Shown: positions 8,120-15,484 of the stretch, one piece after another
Layout of the letters: every line of letters begins with the position of its first letter
How positions within the stretch are numbered: the stretch's first letter is position 1
Assembly: GCA_024276695.1 (NCBI GenBank)
Contig: JAJRWR010000002.1
Coordinates: 1-64,000, forward strand
Length of the DNA: 64,000 bases
Source of the DNA: an archaeon
GTDB taxonomy: Archaea; Thermoproteota; Nitrososphaeria; Nitrososphaerales; Nitrosopumilaceae
Direction: 5' to 3'
Program-made: the position numbers and the translations under genes
Notes under the pieces: model-generated
The model's database searches: none
What the model saw: the letters and a program-made list of their open reading frames with translations, nothing else
Told to the model about the DNA's origin: nothing

Positions 8120-8164
8120 ATTCCTTATAAAAGTTATAAGTTATAAACTTTACAAGTTTTGTTG
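8120..8164. repeat. Right inverted repeat flanking the ATPase gene
   Basis: Reverse complement matches 6909-6953 (about 39 of 45). It lies 5 bases upstream of the ATPase start codon and contains tandem TTATAA motifs, so it probably overlaps the promoter. Confidence 0.7.
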
Positions 8165-8354
8165 TTATAATTCATTTCGCCGTTTGGCTAGTCGCTAGTT
8201 GGCAAAATGAAGATACGATATACATAGATGGATGACGCTGAACAAAGAGATTGAAAAACTATCTAAAATAGCATCAAAGTGCAGATGTGCTTTGGATCTA
8301 AAGGTGCTGGTGATACTATGCTTTAATATTGGCACCCGGCACCGCAGGTGTTCA

Positions 8355-8362
8355 TATATAAA
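8355..8362 (+). promoter_or_regulatory. TATA box for the Orc-like ATPase gene
   Basis: TATATAAA lies about 35-40 bases before ATG 8396, leaving a leader of roughly 10 bases. This favours ATG 8396 over the in-frame ATG 8348, which would lie upstream of the transcription start. Confidence 0.5.
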
Positions 8363-8395
8363 TCCGGCCTTATTAGCACCCTGAATTTTGATGTC

Positions 8396-9673
8396 ATGTA
8401 TGCTCTGCTGGCAGCACAAAAGCACGTTACTACCTGGCTACTCCGATTCGATGATGAGTTTTTTGGATTGCTGTACCGGGACATCAATGGCACTCCAAAG
8501 GAGCTTGCAATGCAGGTCTTTGAGCACGGCAGAAGCGTATCAATATACGGTGTAAGGGGAATCGGCAAGACGACACTCATGCAGGCTGTTCTGTGGTATG
8601 GCCTGCAAAATCCTAGCAGAAAGTTTCTGCCAGTAATTGTTGAAGTCGTTGGTGCAAACAGTGTTTTGAATCAATCTGAGCTTGCAGACAAGTTCTACCG
8701 TGCAGTCTTATCCGGATTGATATCTGCAGGCTCTTTGGAGAATAAACACAGCAAGATAAAATCAGCTGTCATCTCTCATGTTCCCTGGATTGCAGCATCA
8801 GCTGTGGCTGCATTGGGACTCATCTTTCCGCCAGTTGCAGTTAGCTCACGTGCAACTCAAAGAGCACTGGGGGCATTGCTGGATAAATTAGGGATAAAAG
8901 AAGATGGGGAGAGTAGTTTGCTGATAAACAAAAACATTGAACCAAAGATTGCAGTTGATTTTATTGTTGATAAGCTGACAGGTTCAGATGTCCATCCTGT
9001 CTTTGTGATAGATGAGCTTGACAAGGTTCCAAATGATACAATGCTGTCAGAATTTTTTAATGGAAACCAGGGATGGTTTCAAGGCAAGCGTTCAATTATT
9101 TCTTTGTCTCATACATTTGGCCAGTCAGTTGAAAAAAAGATAATAGAGTCACTGGGAAGATTCTCTCAAGCTCAAAAAATTGAAGGTCCCACAACAACTG
9201 ATCAGTTCAAAAATGTTCTTTATGCAAGATTGTTGCTTGGAGTATCAAACATAGAGCCAAACGAGTCGCGTGCAATACAAACTGTGCAAAGCATATTTCC
9301 AGATGAGGTCGTAGAGGCAATTGTCAACAGGTATGTTCCAAACCTGCATCTGATGCTGGAGCACTCTTATCGCGCAATACAGAGGGCACGGGAAAGAAAG
9401 GGAAGACAGCTGACGCTAGATGACTTGGAAAAATTTGAATCGGCCAAGATCAGAGAGCCAACCGAGATTGAGCTGATAATACTTGATATCTTGAGTAGAA
9501 ATACATCCAGTCCAAAGGAGTTGATTGCAAAAACTGGCAAAAACAGGGGTACCATAACAAAAGGTATCAAGTCTCTGTACTCTGATGATCTTATAGAGAA
9601 GACAGGAACTGGCAAGAATGTAAAATATTCAATTACACAAAAAGGCGAGGCTGCAAGAGCGCGGGAAAAATAG
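8396..9673 (+). CDS. Orc1/Cdc6- or STAND-like ATPase with winged helix
   Basis: 425 aa from ATG 8396. Walker A GVRGIGKTT at about residues 56-64, Walker B PVFVIDELDK near 200, followed by a sensor 1 type Ser/His pair (IISLSHTFGQ). An Ala-rich hydrophobic patch (HVPWIAASAVAALGLIFPP) sits between them. The last ~70 residues form a winged helix (IELIILDILSRNTSSPKELI, then a wing ending YSITQKGE). The overall plan resembles archaeal Orc1/Cdc6 initiators and related plasmid ATPases, so a role in replicating the element is plausible, but conserved Orc motifs are not clear enough to call it Cdc6. Confidence 0.7.
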   Translation: MYALLAAQKHVTTWLLRFDDEFFGLLYRDINGTPKELAMQVFEHGRSVSIYGVRGIGKTTLMQAVLWYGLQNPSRKFLPVIVEVVGANSVLNQSELADKFYRAVLSGLISAGSLENKHSKIKSAVISHVPWIAASAVAALGLIFPPVAVSSRATQRALGALLDKLGIKEDGESSLLINKNIEPKIAVDFIVDKLTGSDVHPVFVIDELDKVPNDTMLSEFFNGNQGWFQGKRSIISLSHTFGQSVEKKIIESLGRFSQAQKIEGPTTTDQFKNVLYARLLLGVSNIEPNESRAIQTVQSIFPDEVVEAIVNRYVPNLHLMLEHSYRAIQRARERKGRQLTLDDLEKFESAKIREPTEIELIILDILSRNTSSPKELIAKTGKNRGTITKGIKSLYSDDLIEKTGTGKNVKYSITQKGEAARAREK

Positions 9674-9881
9674 TCTGTTCTTAAGCGAAAGTAAAAATTT
9701 CTGATGCTAGTTGATTCTCAATGAAATAGAAATTTTAGATTATAGGGTTTTGAATTAGACAAAACGATTAGAGGTGTACAAATATTAGCTGTAAAATATT
9801 TGCAGTTCCAAACCGGATGGTATGCGGCCCTATAGCGGTTCAAAAAGTGGTTCCGTCGTTTCTTTGATACAAGACCCAGCT

Positions 9882-10199
9882 TTAAACTTTTCTTTTCCTG
9901 ACTTTTGGTTTCTTTTTTGTTTTCTTGGATTTGGAAAGTTCTTTTTCGAGCTTGCTGGCATATGATTTGAGTGCAATCAGAACAAAGTTTGATAGCTGGT
10001 AGAAGTAACTAGTCCTTGCGGTGAACAAAGAGATGTTCTTTGTAGAATCTGGATCTTTCAAGCCAGAGTACTTGCCTAGCATCTCACCGTAACGGATTCT
10101 CCATTTGTCATAACCCTTCTTTGCCTCTTCTAGAGTGTGTTTATCAGAATCTTCATTCCATTCTTGGAATTCCTTAAAATCCTGGTCCATAAGTAACAT
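9882..10199 (-). CDS. Hypothetical helical protein with Lys-rich tail
   Basis: 105 aa from ATG 10199; a TTG at 10268 would add 23 residues (VSDIAHNYIGDFVINC) and make the gene overlap the 5' end of the divergent DUF5615-like gene. Helical central part with many aromatic residues (YDKWRIRYGEMLGKY; TARTSYFYQLSNFVLIALKS) and a highly basic C-terminus (KSKKTKKKPKVRKRKV). No known domain recognised. Being divergent from a PIN-like toxin candidate, it could be its antitoxin; this is a guess from position. Confidence 0.5.
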   Translation of the reverse strand: MLLMDQDFKEFQEWNEDSDKHTLEEAKKGYDKWRIRYGEMLGKYSGLKDPDSTKNISLFTARTSYFYQLSNFVLIALKSYASKLEKELSKSKKTKKKPKVRKRKV

Positions 10200-10254
10200 C
10201 AATCCGTCATAATCCACACAGTTAATTACAAAATCTCCAATATAGTTGTGAGCG

Positions 10255-10503
10255 ATGTCAGATACCAAACACACTGTTTTTTTAGATGTCCAGTACGAGG
10301 GCATGAAGGTGTATCTGCAAGACTTTGGGTGGAATGTAAAGACAATCACGGAAGTTTATGGAGCATCTGCCAAAGACAGACACGACGATAACGTCATGGA
10401 TTATGTCGAGAAAAACAAGGACTCAATCGTAATCACTCAGGACCAGCAACTAGTCGATAGACTGAAGAACAAGGGGCATAAAGTAATTGGAATTGGTATG
10501 TAG
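10255..10503 (+). CDS. DUF5615-like PIN-fold protein
   Basis: 82 aa. It resembles the short PIN-like domains annotated as DUF5615: an N-terminal strand with an acidic residue (VFLDVQYEG), helix, strand (WNVKTITEV), acidic helix (DRHDDNVMDYVEKN), then the strand IVITQDQQL with an Asp and a C-terminal GHKVIGIG strand. Such proteins are usually toxin-antitoxin components, presumed RNases. The first Asp is followed by VQYEG rather than the usual EN motif, so catalysis is uncertain. Divergent from the Lys-rich gene at 9882-10199. Confidence 0.6.
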   Translation: MSDTKHTVFLDVQYEGMKVYLQDFGWNVKTITEVYGASAKDRHDDNVMDYVEKNKDSIVITQDQQLVDRLKNKGHKVIGIGM

Positions 10504-10570
10504 GATTTAGCAAGGTATGTAAACGATAAACTGGAAAAAATTGGTTAAATAGAAAATTCGTAATATTTGT

Positions 10571-10699
10571 ATGATGTTTCGAGAAATCTGGGAAAAGACC
10601 TCAATCGCTATTACAATTCCAATTGTTGTAGGGTTCATCGGTTTTGCAATTCTGGGGCAGATTTGTTTTGACAACCTGCCTTACATGCTGTGTAGATAA
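10571..10699 (+). CDS. 42-aa single-span membrane peptide
   Basis: ATG 10571 to TAA 10697-10699. A charged N-terminus (MMFREIWEK) precedes one hydrophobic helix (AITIPIVVGFIGFAILG) and a short Cys-containing tail (QICFDNLPYMLCR). Too short for standard gene calling, but the N-charged/one-helix pattern and the AT-rich box 5-12 bases upstream of the ATG support it. Function unknown. Confidence 0.5.
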   Translation: MMFREIWEKTSIAITIPIVVGFIGFAILGQICFDNLPYMLCR

Positions 10700-10743
10700 T
10701 TGGCGCAGGTCATCCCAAGACCTGCACGTACCCGTTTCTTTTC

Positions 10744-11154
10744 TCACCGCCTCCTGTACTTCGGCTCGAACACCCTGTAACTCTTGTACTTCTTCGCAAT
10801 CGGCCTTAGCGCATACGTCAACTCACTTACCTCCCTGCCGAACCTCTCAAGCGACTCGATTTCTTTTCGTTTAGTCCTTATCTCGTTGTCGAGGTACTTC
10901 GAGAAGTTCTTTGCCGAGATTGTCTTTGGTCTTTCCTCCCTGACCTCTACGAGCTCCTTCCTCCTCAGTTCCTCCACCACAGAGTAGATTTTCGACTGCG
11001 GAACGGCACTCCTCCTGTACAGGTCCCACGCCTTTGACTCTCCCGAAATCAGCAGTGTGAAGTACGCCTTGGACTCGTACTCGTTGAGACCGCACTTTTT
11101 CATCATTCTCAAAATCTTCTTCTGGTTTCCGTTTAGCACGAACATCTCTTCCAC
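10744..11154 (-). CDS. TrmB-family transcriptional regulator
   Basis: 136 aa. The winged-helix domain (KKCGLNEYESKAYFTLLISG, then SAVPQSKIYSVVEELRRK and VEVREERPKTISA) has the characteristic TrmB sequence; the C-terminal half is a coiled coil (EIRTKRKEIESLERF) for dimerisation. Full-length TrmB proteins carry a sugar-binding domain that is absent here, so this is the short DNA-binding form. It follows the 54-aa gene by 6 bases and shares its structured leader. This stretch is much richer in G+C than its neighbours, which suggests recent acquisition. Confidence 0.85.
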   Translation of the reverse strand: MEEMFVLNGNQKKILRMMKKCGLNEYESKAYFTLLISGESKAWDLYRRSAVPQSKIYSVVEELRRKELVEVREERPKTISAKNFSKYLDNEIRTKRKEIESLERFGREVSELTYALRPIAKKYKSYRVFEPKYRRR

Positions 11155-11160
11155 CCCCGT

Positions 11161-11325
11161 TTAGTCTGAGAGAGGGGAGAGGGCGTACCCCTCCTCCTTG
11201 AGAAGTCCAGGTTTGTCTTTCTCCTTGAACTCCCACAACGCAATTCTGCCGATTACCTTTCTCTTGGTTGGGTCTTTCTCGGCAGTCTGGATTACTCCCG
11301 TGTAAACTGGCTTTTCACCATTCAT
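11161..11325 (-). CDS. 54-aa conserved-type small protein
   Basis: ATG 11325, TAA at 11161. It reads MNGEKPVYTGVIQTAEKDPT, then KRKVIGRIALWEFKEKDKPG and a short tail. A strong Shine-Dalgarno (GAGGTGAT) sits 5 bases before the ATG. The ALWEF segment recurs in the decayed gene at 26789-27301 (SSVALWEFVTKKIE), so both may carry the same short domain. It probably heads an operon with the TrmB-like gene. Confidence 0.6.
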   Translation of the reverse strand: MNGEKPVYTGVIQTAEKDPTKRKVIGRIALWEFKEKDKPGLLKEEGYALSPLSD

Positions 11326-11333
11326 CTCAAATC

Positions 11334-11345
11334 ACCTCTAGAGGT
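11334..11345. promoter_or_regulatory. Palindrome ACCTCTAGAGGT over the ribosome binding site
   Basis: A perfect 12 bp dyad that includes the GAGGT of the Shine-Dalgarno for the 54-aa gene. It could be an operator, or could mask the ribosome binding site by pairing. Confidence 0.35.
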
Positions 11346-11349
11346 TAAT

Positions 11350-11439
11350 TCTGGAGGCGAGCCATGTCCTTTCCAGCGACGGGCTACCAAAAGTGCAGGA
11401 GCGGTCCGCAGGACGGAAAGGACAATGAGCGAAGCCAGA
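11350..11439 (-). ncRNA. GC-rich structured leader or small RNA
   Basis: A 90-base G+C-rich block in an AT-rich spacer. Nested pairing: TCTGG (11350-11354) with CCAGA (11435-11439), then GTCCTTTCC (11366-11374) with GGAAAGGAC (11415-11423), and an inner GCGG/CCGC. On the minus strand it would be a structured 5' leader 25 bases before the 54-aa/TrmB operon. No known riboswitch or sRNA class recognised; strand is inferred from position. Confidence 0.4.
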
Positions 11440-11484
11440 GAAGTTTTTAGAAAATAATTTTAATACCTGTCATCAGATCATGGT

Positions 11485-12036
11485 GTGGGTCTGTCAAAAA
11501 CTCAAATGGATAATCTTTTAGAGAACGTACAGTATTTTTTAGATAACCCAGTTAAACAAGTCGACTGGGAAAAAATTTCTCAGCAATTTTCCCGGTTATT
11601 AAAACAAGATATAGAGTATGACGAAGAAGAAATCCAGTATGCCTTAAGAAAGCTAAAACTTCCAGATGGGGTAGATGTGTCCTCACTCTATGTAATTGCA
11701 GATGGACTGTTAATGAACTACAAACACGATAAAGGTTTAAGATCCCAAATGGATGATTTAGAAAAAGACAACCGTGAACTCGTTTCTTTTTTGCGAAAAC
11801 TCAGATTCCCAACTGTAAATAATCCTATACTTAGTTACGAAACGGATCATTGGTTTCTAATGAATGGTTTTGAAGAAATTCTCAGAAAAGGCGTAGAATA
11901 CAACATGGATGATATTCGAAACTGGTTGTACGTTAACAAATCAGATAATCTATTGCAAGATAACGTGATTGAGGAAATAACAAAAATTGCAGAATTTACA
12001 CAACTCTATTTTAAAAAACCTAAGAAAAACAATTAA
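11485..12036 (+). CDS. Hypothetical all-helical protein
   Basis: 183 aa from GTG 11485; the next in-frame ATG is residue 8. Predicted mostly helical and acidic, with two related halves: WEKISQQFSRLLKQDIEYDE near residue 30 and WFLMNGFEEILRKGVEYNMD near 120, which looks like an internal duplication. An AT-rich box (TAATTTTAATA) about 25 bases before the start fits a short-leader promoter. No known domain recognised. Confidence 0.6.
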   Translation: MGLSKTQMDNLLENVQYFLDNPVKQVDWEKISQQFSRLLKQDIEYDEEEIQYALRKLKLPDGVDVSSLYVIADGLLMNYKHDKGLRSQMDDLEKDNRELVSFLRKLRFPTVNNPILSYETDHWFLMNGFEEILRKGVEYNMDDIRNWLYVNKSDNLLQDNVIEEITKIAEFTQLYFKKPKKNN

Positions 12037-12113
12037 GAATTAGCAGCGATGTAAATTATAAGAAATGCTGCTATAACCTATTGTTTATTACAAAGTATAT
12101 GATCCGATCGTAA

Positions 12114-12419
12114 ATGGTAAAAAGATCAGGATATAGACAAACATGCCATGATAGCGCAGTCTCTAGAAGCGCAGCACAGTATGTTTCTTATGGTTACAAG
12201 GTTTGGGCAGATATTCCTGGATATCCTACTCCTCCCAACTTGACAGTCGACGGAGTAACAAAACGACCAGACATAATTGCAAAGAAAGGAAAAGACGTAC
12301 AAGTAATCGAATGGGAGACTCCTGAATCGGTGGACAAGGATCATGTGCAGCACCATATCCTAAGAACTTGGGCAAGGCGAAATGGGGCACACTTTCACTT
12401 GAGAGTTTGTAACGTGTAA
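12114..12419 (+). CDS. Small PD-(D/E)XK nuclease-like protein
   Basis: 101 aa. The core KRPDIIAKKGKDVQVIEWET has the P-D-x(n)-E-x-E spacing of PD-(D/E)XK restriction-endonuclease folds (Lys replaced by Thr in E-W-E-T), followed by a helix rich in His (DKDHVQHHILRTWARR) and a last strand. Short archaeal proteins of this kind are seen near mobile DNA. Without a canonical Lys, nuclease activity is uncertain; a DNA-binding or Holliday-junction-type role is possible. Confidence 0.5.
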   Translation: MVKRSGYRQTCHDSAVSRSAAQYVSYGYKVWADIPGYPTPPNLTVDGVTKRPDIIAKKGKDVQVIEWETPESVDKDHVQHHILRTWARRNGAHFHLRVCNV

Positions 12420-12434
12420 TTTTTCAGCATTAAT

Positions 12435-14663
12435 TCAAATAACTGGCATTCCAAAAAGAGTACTTTCTATCTTCTTTACCATCTCTTTACTAATTTGTAC
12501 TGAAGCACCTGGATTTAGAAAAGTTTGGCCATACAACTTTACCTTAAGATCATTGTCATCCATCTCTCGCTTTAGTAATATGACTGCACTTATCACCTTT
12601 CCATATGGAGATACTTCAGATATAGAATCTTTTTTCCTAGTTGCATATTCTTTTACGATTTCACCGTTTTCTTTGTCCATCATCAATGTCCACTGGTACG
12701 TTCCAAACAAAGAATCACCAATCTCGATTTCATCCACACTTGCACCATCGCTTTTGTCGATGATCAAAACAACTGGATGCCCCATACCTTCTGCAGATTT
12801 TAGCTGTCTTTCCAATTTTGTAAGAATCCTACTCTTAGCTTTGTTTTTCATACTGTGTACTGTTCTCACATATTTCATTCTAAGTTCTTCTTTTGGAGAA
12901 TATATCTCAAACAAACATAGACTCCCGTCAATATCTACTGCAACGTCTAGTTTGTTGTTGCCACATATCGGGGGCTGAAGTACTGTAGGATATCTTTTTT
13001 TGAATCTTGCTGAGACGTTTAATTCGATTAGCGTCTGAAAGAAACTGTTCTCATCTAACATTCCATCACGTATGCTTGCTCTTCCCTGTTCGTTTTCTGT
13101 AAACATTGCAAACGATGCATCCATGTCATAAAACAAAGATGCAGGATAGTACATGCCCTTTACTGCATGAAGCATCATTCCCTTCTGCCACAATTCGTCT
13201 TGTTTATCGATTCGCTTTAACATTCGTTTTACATGATCATCTGAAACAGGAACTCTCGACAGAATCTTTACCAATGGATGGAACGGTTTTTTCTCTATTA
13301 GTTTTTCAAGTCTGCTTTTTCCAAAAAATAAAACGACATTGGGAAAATACTTTAGATTTTTCTTGATCTCAGATGAAGGGATTTTCTTTTTCCCATGGTT
13401 AACCGATGACACTAATGCCAACGTGTACATGACAGGTTCAGTTGTTGCAGCAGGTTCAACATGTACTTCTAATTCCTGGTGCTCTGCGATCTTCATCAAA
13501 ATTGCATTGCAAGCGTTTAGAAAGGATTCGTTTCGTTCAATCTTTCTAAATCCTTCAGAAAGTGATTCTTCCATTGTTTTTACTATTAATGTGGCGTTTC
13601 TTTTGTGCCTAAAATCAATCTTTTTTAGCAGTCTTAGCAGATCACTGTCTTTTCCCTTGTAGATCTCATCTAGAATATGTGGTAAATGAAACTGCATTGT
13701 AATTCCGTTTTTTTCTTTGTTAATCCATTCTAGAAGAAATTTCTCTATCTTTTTGATATCTCCTTTTCCTGCTTGTTCTGCTGCCCATTTTGGCCACTGG
13801 CCCAAATGAAATCTTCTCTTCTTGCACCACTTTCTAAGTATCTTCAAAACTACAATTGGATGTTTTGGTGCAATGTGTCCAAGTTCCAATCCCACACCAT
13901 GAATCAAATGATCATCTGTGGCATCTGAGCAGACCTTGAGTATCTTGATACTGAATTCTTCATTTCTTTTTGATATTATGGTTGCGTTTCGTAAAACTAG
14001 ACTTTTGTTTTCATCACTTTGCCTTGCAAATGAAATAAGAAACTTTTGAATTCTTTTTAAATCATTATACCAGATCATCAGTGCTCCAGATGCATGATGC
14101 TTTAGATTTTTTTCATTATCATTTGCGTAAGAAATTAACAAATCAATGAATCTCTTTGGTGTTTTTTGATCATTTCCCATACTGTAAAGTGCACATGCAT
14201 ATGAAATTTTTTCATTGATGGTGGGATTTTTGTTTCCATCGATTATATCCCAAAGATTTTGAGGTTTGATTCTTGCCATTCCTCCCAACATGTATCCTAC
14301 AGCTAAGGCAACATTGTACTCATCCGTTTTCTTTAGATGTTTGTAAAGATAGAATAATGTCTCTGGATTCTCGCTGTAGAGTTTACCCAAACTTGAAACA
14401 TGATAGCCAAAATGTTCCATTCTGCACAACTTGAGAACCATGTTAAGAGATTTTTTGTTTGATGCTACATATTTGGTAAAATTCTCACTAACAAAAAATT
14501 CCGGATATTGTTTATTGTCTAGCATTGCATCAATAATTATCAACATGTCCTTAGAGTCCGATATTCCAACTGACTTCAAATAATCTGAAACTTCTTTTTC
14601 GTCAAGTAATTTGCGTTCCCAAAGTTCTGCCACAATTCGCTTTGCTTCTTTTTTGGTTAACAA
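12435..14663 (-). CDS. Large helical-repeat protein with possible C-terminal nuclease fold
   Basis: 742 aa, unrecognised as a whole. Residues ~1-540 are built from repeated antiparallel helices of HEAT/ARM type (for example ALAVGYMLGGMARIKPQNLW and VGLELGHIAPKHPIVVLKIL). Around residues 565-600 a strand-rich segment, KLDVAVDIDGSLCLFEIYSP followed by KEE, has the spaced acidic residues and Lys of a degenerate PD-(D/E)XK core; a Lys-rich helix (KNKAKSRILTKLERQLK) and further strands follow. The start codon lies 2 bases after the stop of the 88-aa winged-helix gene, so the two form an operon. The architecture suits a defence sensor/effector, which is inference. Confidence 0.65.
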   Translation of the reverse strand: MLTKKEAKRIVAELWERKLLDEKEVSDYLKSVGISDSKDMLIIIDAMLDNKQYPEFFVSENFTKYVASNKKSLNMVLKLCRMEHFGYHVSSLGKLYSENPETLFYLYKHLKKTDEYNVALAVGYMLGGMARIKPQNLWDIIDGNKNPTINEKISYACALYSMGNDQKTPKRFIDLLISYANDNEKNLKHHASGALMIWYNDLKRIQKFLISFARQSDENKSLVLRNATIISKRNEEFSIKILKVCSDATDDHLIHGVGLELGHIAPKHPIVVLKILRKWCKKRRFHLGQWPKWAAEQAGKGDIKKIEKFLLEWINKEKNGITMQFHLPHILDEIYKGKDSDLLRLLKKIDFRHKRNATLIVKTMEESLSEGFRKIERNESFLNACNAILMKIAEHQELEVHVEPAATTEPVMYTLALVSSVNHGKKKIPSSEIKKNLKYFPNVVLFFGKSRLEKLIEKKPFHPLVKILSRVPVSDDHVKRMLKRIDKQDELWQKGMMLHAVKGMYYPASLFYDMDASFAMFTENEQGRASIRDGMLDENSFFQTLIELNVSARFKKRYPTVLQPPICGNNKLDVAVDIDGSLCLFEIYSPKEELRMKYVRTVHSMKNKAKSRILTKLERQLKSAEGMGHPVVLIIDKSDGASVDEIEIGDSLFGTYQWTLMMDKENGEIVKEYATRKKDSISEVSPYGKVISAVILLKREMDDNDLKVKLYGQTFLNPGASVQISKEMVKKIESTLFGMPVI

Positions 14664-14664
14664 T

Positions 14665-14931
14665 TCATTCCTCCAAGTATCTCTTTATCGAATCAATCAT
14701 CCTTGGGTTCAAGCTAACCTCCAGTCCGTATCCAGTTGGTTTTGATAAAATCAGGTTATCTTTGATCAACTCGTTTCCCATCTTGTCTACTTTTTTGGAG
14801 CCCTGTTTTCCGGTGTCTCGTTGTGTGAACCCTTTCTTGAGGTTCTCAAACGATGTGTGACTGGCCCCCCACTTTCCGTGTCTGTAGAGTTTTCGAATGA
14901 TCCTCGCCTTGATCTGCTCGTCAGTTAGCAT
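14665..14931 (-). CDS. Small winged-helix protein, partner of the helical-repeat protein
   Basis: 88 aa. The pattern IIRKLYRHGKWGASHTSFEN, LKKGF, then a helix (KKVDKMGNELIKDNLIL) and the wing KPTGYGLEVSLNP matches a winged-helix family widespread in archaea. It leads a two-gene operon with the 742-aa protein. It may bind DNA and regulate the operon, or act as the nucleic-acid-sensing subunit. Divergent from the winged-helix gene at 14993. Confidence 0.65.
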   Translation of the reverse strand: MLTDEQIKARIIRKLYRHGKWGASHTSFENLKKGFTQRDTGKQGSKKVDKMGNELIKDNLILSKPTGYGLEVSLNPRMIDSIKRYLEE

Positions 14932-14963
14932 GTGTTCACTTATAGTACCTTTGTAGGTTCACA

Positions 14964-14969
14964 TTTAAA
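14964..14969. promoter_or_regulatory. Palindromic TATA box TTTAAA between divergent genes
   Basis: The only strong TATA-like box in the 61-base gap between two divergent winged-helix genes. It is 24-29 bases before the plus-strand ATG (14993), the leaderless spacing typical of these archaea, and 33-38 bases before the minus-strand ATG (14931). Being self-complementary it could serve both directions. Confidence 0.4.
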
Positions 14970-14992
14970 TACTTTCCATCTCAAGTAATAGT

Positions 14993-15337
14993 ATGACCGC
15001 CACCACCGGAGGCATGAAAGACAAGTCACTACTCCTACAGTACATGGGGGACACTCCCAAACTCAGAATAATAGACTTTTTTCTAGATAACAGGGAAAGC
15101 GACTATTCTAAAAAAGAGATCATAGAGTACACAGGCATCTCAAAGACTACGTTTTACAAGGTCTGGGATGAGATCATGCAGTTTGAGTTTCTAAAAACTA
15201 CAAGAAAGTACGGCAAGGCACAACTGTATGCTCTAAATAGAGATAGCAAACTGATCCAGAAGTTCAAGGATCTGGATGACGAGCTAGGCAAGCAGGCCAT
15301 GGAAAAGGCACTAGGAGAACCCATCCTGGCAAAGTGA
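14993..15337 (+). CDS. Winged-helix transcriptional regulator
   Basis: 114 aa. Classic helix-turn-helix: LRIIDFFLDNRESDYSKKEI, then EYTGISKTTFYKVWDEIMQF as the turn and recognition helix, and a wing (LKTTRKYGKAQLYALNRDS). Similar to ArsR/MarR-like regulators common in Nitrososphaerota and their mobile elements. Probably leaderless from the TTTAAA box at 14964. It could control the divergent helical-repeat operon. Confidence 0.75.
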   Translation: MTATTGGMKDKSLLLQYMGDTPKLRIIDFFLDNRESDYSKKEIIEYTGISKTTFYKVWDEIMQFEFLKTTRKYGKAQLYALNRDSKLIQKFKDLDDELGKQAMEKALGEPILAK

Positions 15338-15425
15338 CTCGTTGACAAACTGATCCCACAAACGCGTTGCGTTAGCTGACGATCGCATGTTATTAGAAAT
15401 TCTAACGTAGCATAATCACCAGAAT

Positions 15426-15479
15426 CGCACAGGAGTCATGTTCCACCAATGACACAAACCCCCAGCTTTTTCCTGTGCG
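15426..15479. terminator. Stem-loop between convergent genes
   Basis: CGCACAGGA (15426-15434) pairs exactly with TCCTGTGCG (15471-15479); inside, GTCAT pairs with ATGAC. It lies 5 bases from the stop of the minus-strand nuclease gene and about 90 bases after the plus-strand regulator, so a two-way terminator or mRNA-stabilising structure is the simplest reading. A small RNA is also possible. Confidence 0.4.
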
Positions 15480-15484
15480 GTTAC

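Noticed and set aside
6909-8164. Insertion sequence
   Set aside because: Terminal inverted repeats are present, but the enclosed gene is an ATPase with no transposase motifs and no target duplication was found.
8229-8387. 52-codon plus-strand frame (MTLNKEIEKLSKIASK...)
   Set aside because: The first part looks protein-like, but the end overlaps the TATA box of the next gene and reads as random sequence; probably a fragment at best.
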